From NCBI GenBank assembly GCA_031396305.1, contig JANNKM010000226.1, forward strand, positions 1 through 10,067: DNA of 10,067 nt, given 5' to 3'. Made by a program: the position numbers and the translations under genes. Shown here one piece after another: positions 5,039 through 10,067 of the stretch. The notes under the pieces were generated by a model that worked only from the letters and a program-made list of their open reading frames with translations, was not told the DNA's origin and ran no database searches. How positions within the stretch are numbered: the stretch's first letter is position 1; every line of letters starts with the position of its first letter. The DNA is from JAEMQF01 sp031396305. GTDB taxonomy: Bacteria; Pseudomonadota; Gammaproteobacteria; Burkholderiales; Burkholderiaceae_C.

Positions 5039-7312
5039 ATGGTGAAACGCAGAACCATCTTGCTCGGCGGCGCCGCAGCTGCGGGTGCGCTGATCGTGGG
5101 CTGGTCGCTGCTGCCGCCACGCCAGCGGCTGACGACAGCGCGGCCGCTTCCCGTACGCGCGGGCCAGGCGGCGCTCAACGGTTGGGTCAAGATTGGCGCC
5201 GACGACAGAGTCGGCATCGTCGTCTGCAAGTCGGAGATGGGCCAGGGCGTGCTCACAGGCTTGGCAATGCTGCTTGCCGAGGAGCTGGATGCCGATTGGT
5301 CGCGCGTGACGATTGAAGCCGCGCCCATCGACAAGATCTACAACAACATCGCCACCCTCGTCGACGGCCTGCCGTTTCACCCGGACAACGACGGTTCGAT
5401 CAAGACACTGGCAAGTTGGCTGACGGCCAAGGCGATGCGCGAGTTCGGCGTCATGATGACCGGCGGTTCATCGAGCATCAAGGACCTGTGGCTGCCGATG
5501 CGCGAAGCCGGCGCGTCGGCGCGCGCGATGTTGATCGGTGCCGCGGCGCAGCAGTGGCAGGTGCCGGCCGCGCAGTGCAGCGCCGCCGATGGCAAGCTGC
5601 TGCACCTCCCCTCGGGCAGGAGCGCGAGCTTCGGCGAACTTGCCGAAGCAGCGGCAAGGCAGCCGCTGCCGGCCAAGGTGGCGCTGAAGGATGCCAGACA
5701 GTTCAAACTCATTGGTCAACCGGTGCCGCGCGTCGAGACGGCATCCAAGACGGACGGCACGGCCATTTTCGGCATCGACGTTCGTCCCGCCGGGGTGCTC
5801 TACGCCAGCGTCATGATGTGTCCCACGCTCGGTGGCCATGCGGTGCGATTTGACGGCCTGGACGCCGCCAAGATGGCCGGCGTGAAGCACCTGGTCTCGT
5901 TCGACGCGTATCACGGTGGCACCGGAGGCGTGGCGGTGATCGCCGAGTCCTTGTTCCAGGCGATGCGCGCGTTGCCCAAGGTGACCGTCGAGTGGGACCA
6001 TGGCCCGGCCGCGCGAACGTCGAGCGCCGATGTCTACCGCCTGCTGGCGCAGACGCTCGACACCCACGACGGCTTTGGCTACTACAGCACCGGCGATGTT
6101 GCCGCGGCACTGAAGTCCGCGGCGAAGACGATCCACGCCGAGTACCGCGCACCGTACCTGGCGCACGCGACGATGGAGCCGATGAACTGCACCGTGCAGT
6201 TCAAGGGCGGCAAGGCCACCGTCTGGGTGTCCACCCAGGTTCCGGGCCTTGCGCGCGACGCGGTGGCCGCGGTGCTGGGCATCTATGCGCAGGACGTCGA
6301 CGTTCAGGTGCAACTGCTCGGCGGCGGCTTCGGGCGGCGCCTGGACGTCGATTTCATCGCCCAGGCCGCGGCAATCGCACGCGCCGCGAACGGCGCGCCG
6401 GTGCAGACGATCTGGTCGCGCGAGCAGGACATGGCACACGACTTTTATCGCCCGGCGTGCGTGGCGCGCTTTTCGGCCGGCTTTGACGCCACCGGCAAAG
6501 TGACCGCGTGGCGCAACACCTCGGCGGGTCAGGCCATCATTCCCAACGTGATCAAGCGCCTGTTCGGTCTGCCGATGGCCGGGCCGGACAAGACGGCGAG
6601 CGAAGGCGCGTTTGACCAGCCATACGAATGGCCGAACGCGCGCATCGGCCATTCAATCGTCGACCTGCCCGTGCCGATCGGCTTCTGGCGCTCCGTCGGC
6701 CACTCGCACCAGGCCTTCTTCAAGGAGAGTTTCGTCGACGAAGCGGCGGCGGCGGCAGGGCAAGACCCGGTGACGTTTCGCGCTGCGTTGCTCACGAAAC
6801 ACCCGCGCCACCTGGCCGTACTCACGCGCGCCGCGGCGCTGTCAGGCTGGGGCCAGCCGCTCGACCCCGCGCTGGACGGTGCGAAACGCGCGCGCGGCAT
6901 CGCGCTGCATCAATCGTTCGGTTCAGTCGTCGCCCAAGTCGCCGAGGTGTCCCTCTCCGCCGACAAGGGCATTCGTGTGCACCGCGTCGTGTGCGTCATC
7001 GACTGCGGCCAAGTGGTGAACCCGAATCTGGTCAAGCAACAGATGGAGAGCGGCATCGTCTTCGGCCTGTCGGCGGCGCTGTACAGCGAGATCCACATCG
7101 ACAACGGCCAGGTGCGGCAGAGCAACTTCCACGACTACCCGGTGCTGCGAATCACCGAATGCCCGGCGATCGAGACCGACATCATCGCCAGCACGGCGCA
7201 CCCCGAAGGCGTGGGCGAGCCCGGCACGCCGCCCATCGCACCCGCGGTGGCTAACGCCGTCTTCGCGTTGACCGGCCAGCGCCTGAGAAGCCTGCCGTTG
7301 AAGATCACGTGA
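5039..7312 (+). CDS. Molybdenum hydroxylase large subunit, isoquinoline 1-oxidoreductase beta-like
   Basis: A 757-residue protein of the xanthine-oxidase family (molybdopterin-binding subunit, IorB-like), which hydroxylates N-heterocycles or oxidises aldehydes. The N terminus MVKRRTILLGGAAAAGALIVG has a twin arginine followed by a hydrophobic stretch, suggesting Tat export or a membrane anchor. Motifs in order: VCKSEMGQGVLTGLAMLLAEE (62-82), TGGSSSIKDLW (141-151), the hammerhead-type region RVETASKTDGTAIFGIDV (231-248), HATMEPMNC (376-384), the molybdopterin contact GGGFGRR (428-434), and GVGEPGTPPIAPAVANA (724-740), in which Glu727 is the expected catalytic base. Length is normal for the family. 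GGGA lies eight bases before the start ATG. The usual [2Fe-2S] small subunit and cytochrome c subunit are not encoded beside it. The downstream HAD gene follows after 13 bases, so the two are probably cotranscribed. Family is firm; substrate is unknown. Confidence 0.93.
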   Translation: MVKRRTILLGGAAAAGALIVGWSLLPPRQRLTTARPLPVRAGQAALNGWVKIGADDRVGIVVCKSEMGQGVLTGLAMLLAEELDADWSRVTIEAAPIDKIYNNIATLVDGLPFHPDNDGSIKTLASWLTAKAMREFGVMMTGGSSSIKDLWLPMREAGASARAMLIGAAAQQWQVPAAQCSAADGKLLHLPSGRSASFGELAEAAARQPLPAKVALKDARQFKLIGQPVPRVETASKTDGTAIFGIDVRPAGVLYASVMMCPTLGGHAVRFDGLDAAKMAGVKHLVSFDAYHGGTGGVAVIAESLFQAMRALPKVTVEWDHGPAARTSSADVYRLLAQTLDTHDGFGYYSTGDVAAALKSAAKTIHAEYRAPYLAHATMEPMNCTVQFKGGKATVWVSTQVPGLARDAVAAVLGIYAQDVDVQVQLLGGGFGRRLDVDFIAQAAAIARAANGAPVQTIWSREQDMAHDFYRPACVARFSAGFDATGKVTAWRNTSAGQAIIPNVIKRLFGLPMAGPDKTASEGAFDQPYEWPNARIGHSIVDLPVPIGFWRSVGHSHQAFFKESFVDEAAAAAGQDPVTFRAALLTKHPRHLAVLTRAAALSGWGQPLDPALDGAKRARGIALHQSFGSVVAQVAEVSLSADKGIRVHRVVCVIDCGQVVNPNLVKQQMESGIVFGLSAALYSEIHIDNGQVRQSNFHDYPVLRITECPAIETDIIASTAHPEGVGEPGTPPIAPAVANAVFALTGQRLRSLPLKIT

Positions 7313-7325
7313 AAGGGCGTTCCCC

Positions 7326-8033
7326 ATGTCCACCCACCTGCCTCGGCCCCGCGTGCTCGCATTCGACATCTTCGGCACCGTCGTCGACTGGCACGGCAGC
7401 ATCGTGCGCGAAATGCACGGGCTCAATCCGCAGGTCGATGGCGACGCCTTCGTCACCGCCTGGCGCGCAGGCTACCAACCGGCGATGCGCCGCGTGATGA
7501 GCGGCGAACTCGGCTGGACGCTGATCGACGACCTGAACCGCATGATCCTCAACGAGCTGCTGCCGCGCTTTGGCCTGGCGCATCTCGACGAGCCGCAGCG
7601 AGCGCACCTGAACAAGGTCTGGCACCGCCTCGACCCCTGGCCCGACGCGATAGCCGGCCTCACCCGACTGAAGCAAAGCTACACCATCTGCACCCTGTCC
7701 AACGGCAACATCGGCCTGCTGACGAACATGGCCAAACGCGCCGGCCTGCCGTGGGACTGCATCTTGTCGGCGGAAGTGTTCCGCGCCTACAAACCCGACC
7801 CGGCCACTTACCTCGGCGTGGCGAAGGTATTCGACCTCGAGCCGCGGGAAGTGATGCTCGTCGCCGCGCACCACGACGACCTGGCCGGCGCGCGTGCCTG
7901 CGGCCTGCAAACCGCGTACATCGAGCGGCCGCTGGAATTCGGCGCGGCGCATGTGAAGGACGTGTCACCCCGGCCCGAGAACGACTGGCACGCGCGCGGC
8001 ATCGAGCATCTGGCGGAGTTGCTGGCGGCGTGA
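7326..8033 (+). CDS. HAD-superfamily hydrolase, haloacid dehalogenase type II-like
   Basis: A 235-residue HAD hydrolase close in layout to (S)-2-haloacid dehalogenases. Motif I is AFDIFGTVVDW with nucleophile Asp14. WRAGY places Arg47 where haloacid dehalogenases have their substrate-carboxylate arginine. Motif II is CTLSNGN with Ser125 and Asn126, motif III is AYKPDP with Lys156, and motif IV is VAAHHDDLAGARACGL with Asp184/Asp185. Between motifs I and II lies a helical cap domain (about 20-100). Compared with the classical L-2-haloacid dehalogenase, the Tyr after the nucleophile is Phe16 and the usual W-D of motif IV is D-D, so dehalogenation is not certain and another small-acid substrate is possible. 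It has no signal peptide and should be cytosolic. AAAGGG eight bases before the ATG overlaps the stop of the molybdenum hydroxylase gene, which supports coupling. Confidence 0.9.
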   Translation: MSTHLPRPRVLAFDIFGTVVDWHGSIVREMHGLNPQVDGDAFVTAWRAGYQPAMRRVMSGELGWTLIDDLNRMILNELLPRFGLAHLDEPQRAHLNKVWHRLDPWPDAIAGLTRLKQSYTICTLSNGNIGLLTNMAKRAGLPWDCILSAEVFRAYKPDPATYLGVAKVFDLEPREVMLVAAHHDDLAGARACGLQTAYIERPLEFGAAHVKDVSPRPENDWHARGIEHLAELLAA

Positions 8034-8044
8034 GGTGCGGTGCC

Positions 8045-8116
8045 CGAGGCCGTCTGCCTCGCGCTTGTGCGATTCGCACCCTGATTGTTTTCGATTCGTG
8101 CCGCAGCGCACGATCG
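8045..8116 (+). repeat. Run of three hairpins after the HAD gene
   Basis: The 170-base gap 8034-8203 holds three stem-loops. CGAGGC/GCCTCG spans 8045-8061. GTGCG/CGCAC spans 8067-8079 and is followed by a T-rich stretch (8085-8091). CGAT-T-CGTGC pairs with GCACG-ATCG across 8092-8116, with one bulged base. The first two could end transcription of the hydroxylase-HAD unit, and the third could be an operator or leader element for the next gene. These roles are inferred. I see no convincing promoter in the rest of the gap. Confidence 0.4.
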
Positions 8117-8194
8117 AGGGAACTTCGGCGCGCCCGAGCGCCTGAACCGACCGAAATCGCGCGATAAGCTTGCCGATTGAAGTGACGAACCGAC

Positions 8195-8199
8195 GGAGG
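8195..8199 (+). promoter_or_regulatory. Ribosome binding site of the 172-residue protein gene
   Basis: GGAGG four bases before the ATG at 8204. It is the best Shine-Dalgarno match on the plus strand of the window, with slightly short spacing. It supports this as a genuine translated gene. Confidence 0.65.
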
Positions 8200-8203
8200 C
8201 CTG

Positions 8204-8722
8204 ATGAAGACCGTTTACCGCAAGACCGACAAGGGCGACGCCGCGATCGCGATTCGCACGTCCGAGCTGCTGCCGACCTTGCGCCGGGCATTGATCCTGG
8301 TGGATGGCAAGAAGACCGGCGCCGAGTTGACCCATCTGGCCAAGCGCATGGGGGACGTCGATTCCGAGGCGACGCTTGCCGCGCTGCAAGCAGACGGCTT
8401 CATCGTGCCAATCGTCGCGCGGGTCGCCAAGTCCGTCGAAGCCCAACCGAAGCCGGCGGCGGCCGCGCCAGCTGTCCCGCCTCCTCGGGCTTCGAGCCTC
8501 CCAGCGGGCTGGTTTGAAGCGACTCGACTCGATGCGGCGCGCCACCTCGTCGACAAGCTTGGGCCCACCGCGGAAGGGCTGGCAGTCAAGATCGAGCGCG
8601 CCAAGACCTCCGACGAACTGAGCGAGCTGCTGACAGGCGCGGCGCAGGTTCTGGCCAGCGTCCGCGGCGCCGGCGTGGGGCGGGAGTTCGCGCAGCGTTT
8701 TCTCGCCGACGCAGCCTTTTGA
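8204..8722 (+). CDS. Conserved-looking hypothetical protein, 172 residues
   Basis: I cannot assign a function. The protein has an N-terminal region of about 75 residues starting MKTVYRKTDKGDAAI, continuing with LLPTLRRALILVDGKKTGAEL (22-42) and ATLAALQADGFIVPI (56-70). This alternation of helices and short strands looks like a small winged-helix-type domain, and similar N termini occur in uncharacterised betaproteobacterial proteins (recalled, not searched). A Pro/Ala-rich linker (about 77-98) leads to a mostly helical C-terminal half (WFEATRLDAARHLVDKLGPTAEGLAVKIERAKTSDELSEL and onward), rich in charged residues. There is no signal peptide or membrane segment, so it is probably cytosolic. 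It has its own GGAGG ribosome site and lies 170 bases after the HAD gene, so it is probably a separate transcription unit. A perfect palindrome follows three bases after its ORF. Confidence 0.8.
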   Translation: MKTVYRKTDKGDAAIAIRTSELLPTLRRALILVDGKKTGAELTHLAKRMGDVDSEATLAALQADGFIVPIVARVAKSVEAQPKPAAAAPAVPPPRASSLPAGWFEATRLDAARHLVDKLGPTAEGLAVKIERAKTSDELSELLTGAAQVLASVRGAGVGREFAQRFLADAAF

Positions 8723-8724
8723 CC

Positions 8725-8746
8725 GCGCGGCGTCGCGACGCCGCGC
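8725..8746 (+). terminator. Perfect 22-bp palindrome just after the 172-residue protein gene
   Basis: The half-site GCGCGGCGTCG (8725-8735) is followed directly by its exact reverse complement (8736-8746). It can fold into a nine-base-pair stem with a CGCG loop, two bases after the TGA stop. No T tract follows, so it is not a classical intrinsic terminator; it could stabilise the 3' end or assist termination. Confidence 0.45.
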
Positions 8747-8783
8747 CAGCCGCCATCGCGAGTGGCATTGCCTGGCCCTTGTA

Positions 8784-8853
8784 TGTCATCCCGGCGAACG
8801 CCGGGATCCACCCTCAGTTCACCCGCATGGATCCGGCGTTCGCCGGGATGACA
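8784..8853. repeat. Inverted REP-like repeat pair between convergent genes
   Basis: The left arm (8784-8810, TGTCATCCCGGCG then AACGCCGGGATCCA) and right arm (8828-8853, TGGATCCGGCG then TTCGCCGGGATGACA) are reverse complements, except that the right arm lacks one C. A 17-base spacer separates them. Each arm is itself a hairpin (CCCGGCG/CGCCGGG around AA in the left arm). This type of element is widespread between genes in beta- and gammaproteobacteria. Here it sits between two convergent genes, where it could act as a bidirectional transcript end. Confidence 0.8.
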
Positions 8854-8870
8854 GTTGCGATACGGCAGTT

Positions 8871-10028
8871 TCAAGGCTGCCGATGCGCCCTCGCCAACGC
8901 CTGTTCCAGGTCGGCAATCAAATCGTCGCAGTCTTCAATCCCGACCGACAAGCGCAGCAAATCGGCCGGTGCCGGTGTGCCCACGCCTTCGACGCTGGCG
9001 CGGTGTTCGACCAGGCTCTCGGTGCCGCCGAGCGACGTGGCGCGTTTCCATAGTTCGACGTGCGCCGCCGTCGCGATCGCTGCCGCCTCGCCGCCTTTCA
9101 CGCACACCGACAACATACCGCCGAAGCCGCCCCGCATCTGACGCGCCGCAACCGCGTGGCCGGCGAACCGCGTCAGGCCGGGGTACATCACCTCACGCAC
9201 CAAGGCGTGCCCGGCGAAGTGCTCGGCGATGCGCTGCGCCGCGTTGGACGCAGCACGCACGCGCAGGAACAGCGTGCGCATGCCGCGCAACAGCAGCCAG
9301 GCCTCGAACGAACCGAGCGTGCCACCCAGCTGCGCGCGAACCGTCTTGATGCGGCGCCAGAAGTCGTCGTCCTCGCGCGTCACCAGCACGCCGGCGATCA
9401 GGTCGGAGTGGCCGTTCAAATACTTCGTCGCCGCGTGCATCACGATGTCGGCGCCCAGCAGCAGCGGCTGCGTCAGCACCGGCGTCGCGACGGTCGAATC
9501 GACGGCCAGACGGGCCCCCGTGGCGCGCGCAATCGCCGCCGTGGCGGCGATGTCGGTGATGCTCCACAGCGGGTTCGCCGGAGTCTCCACCCACACCAGG
9601 CGCGTCTTGCCGGGGCGGATTGCGGCCTGCACGGCGCTGGGGTCCGTCATGTCGATGAGCTCGATGGCGAGCCCCCACTGCGTCGCGAAATTCATCAACC
9701 AGTTGCGCAGCGACCAGTACATCACCTTCGGCGCCAGCACATGGTCACCCGGCGCGAGCGCCTGGAACACCGCCGTCGCGGCAGCCATGCCGGAAGCGAA
9801 GAGCGCCGCGTGCGCGCCCTGCTCCAGGCGCGCGATCACCGCCTCGGCCTGGTCGAACGCCGGGTTGTCGGCCCGTGCGTAGACCCTTCCGGAACGGTAC
9901 TGGTTGTCGGTGTCGCGCAGGTAAGTCGTGGAGACGTGAATCGGCGGCGTGATCGCGCGCGTCTTGTCGTCGATCCAGCCCAGCGCCTGGGCGGCGATGC
10001 TTTCGGGTTTCACTTGATCGGGGTTCAT
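8871..10028 (-). CDS. PLP-dependent Cys/Met metabolism enzyme (cystathionine gamma-synthase family)
   Basis: A 385-residue fold-type I PLP enzyme of the Cys/Met metabolism family (cystathionine gamma-synthase, cystathionine beta-lyase, O-acyl-homoserine sulfhydrylase and relatives). Visible features: ITPPIHVSTTY (26-36), YARADNP (50-56) for cofactor phosphate binding from the neighbouring subunit, FASGMAA (77-83), WVETPANP (146-153), Asp177 in AVDST contacting the PLP ring nitrogen, the Schiff-base Lys202 in HAATKYLNGHSD (198-209), and SLGGTESLVEHRASVEG (332-348). Length is normal. The active-site tyrosine segment reads MYWSLRNW (103-110) and not the common YGGTY form, and EHRAS replaces EHPA. 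This points to a distinct subgroup, so the exact reaction is open. AGGA five bases before the ATG supports the start. No methionine or cysteine pathway gene is adjacent. Confidence 0.92.
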   Translation of the reverse strand: MNPDQVKPESIAAQALGWIDDKTRAITPPIHVSTTYLRDTDNQYRSGRVYARADNPAFDQAEAVIARLEQGAHAALFASGMAAATAVFQALAPGDHVLAPKVMYWSLRNWLMNFATQWGLAIELIDMTDPSAVQAAIRPGKTRLVWVETPANPLWSITDIAATAAIARATGARLAVDSTVATPVLTQPLLLGADIVMHAATKYLNGHSDLIAGVLVTREDDDFWRRIKTVRAQLGGTLGSFEAWLLLRGMRTLFLRVRAASNAAQRIAEHFAGHALVREVMYPGLTRFAGHAVAARQMRGGFGGMLSVCVKGGEAAAIATAAHVELWKRATSLGGTESLVEHRASVEGVGTPAPADLLRLSVGIEDCDDLIADLEQALARAHRQP

Positions 10029-10067
10029 ATGGATCCTGCAAGTAGCGACGAACTCATGAGCAAATGT

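Noticed and set aside
5031..5045. A tiny upstream frame (ATG ATG CCA TGG TGA) overlapping the hydroxylase start
   Set aside because: It has four codons and the only purine-rich site is too close to its first ATG. It could affect initiation, but chance is the simpler explanation in this sequence.
5468..6652. A 394-codon open frame on the minus strand inside the molybdenum hydroxylase gene
   Set aside because: It is antisense to a complete, motif-rich gene, and its composition is typical of a shadow frame.
8142..8168. Possible promoter (CTGAAC ... GATAAG) before the 172-residue protein gene
   Set aside because: The spacing is only 15 bases and both hexamers match poorly, so I do not list it as a feature.
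10026..10036. Adjacent NdeI (CATATG) and BamHI (GGATCC) sites at the start of the PLP enzyme gene, with NcoI (CCATGG) at the hydroxylase start and EcoRI at position 8
   Set aside because: They resemble cloning junctions, but the surrounding sequence is continuous native-looking DNA with natural ribosome sites, so I treat them as coincidence.

Overview
The window looks like chromosome from a high-GC betaproteobacterium, most likely a member of the Burkholderiales. This rests on the strong G/C third-position bias, the types of protein family present, and an inverted 'TGTCATCCCGGCGAACGCCGGGATCCA'-type repeat (arms at 8784-8810 and 8828-8853) of a kind common in beta- and gammaproteobacteria. It is inferred from general character, not from an alignment. 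I see no rRNA, tRNA, CRISPR array, transposase, integrase or phage gene.

Left half (14-4825, minus strand, read right to left): five tightly packed genes that look like one operon. They are a secreted FDFWxGxWDV-type protein (4211-4825), a B12-binding-domain radical SAM protein (2223-4139, possibly starting at 4211), a single-pass membrane protein with distinct N- and C-terminal domains (1329-2186), a family 2 glycosyltransferase (634-1332) and a DUF2064/TIGR04282-type nucleotidyltransferase-fold protein (14-637, TTG start). The last three genes are linked by 4-base stop/start overlaps (ATGA, then TTGA). The final two are a pair often annotated as 'arsenosugar biosynthesis-associated', but no arsM or arsS lies in the window and the radical SAM protein here is a different type. 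This cassette is the best candidate for an undescribed pathway.

Centre (4826-5038): a divergent intergenic region holding four consecutive short inverted repeats.

Right half, plus strand: an exported xanthine-oxidase-family molybdenum hydroxylase large subunit resembling isoquinoline 1-oxidoreductase beta (5039-7312), with no [2Fe-2S] small subunit beside it. Thirteen bases later comes a HAD-family hydrolase of the haloacid-dehalogenase type II group (7326-8033). After a hairpin-rich gap there is an unrecognised 172-residue protein (8204-8722). It converges on a minus-strand PLP enzyme of the cystathionine gamma-synthase family (8871-10028). The convergent gap (8723-8870) contains a perfect 22-bp palindrome and the inverted repeat pair, probably serving as transcript ends for both genes.
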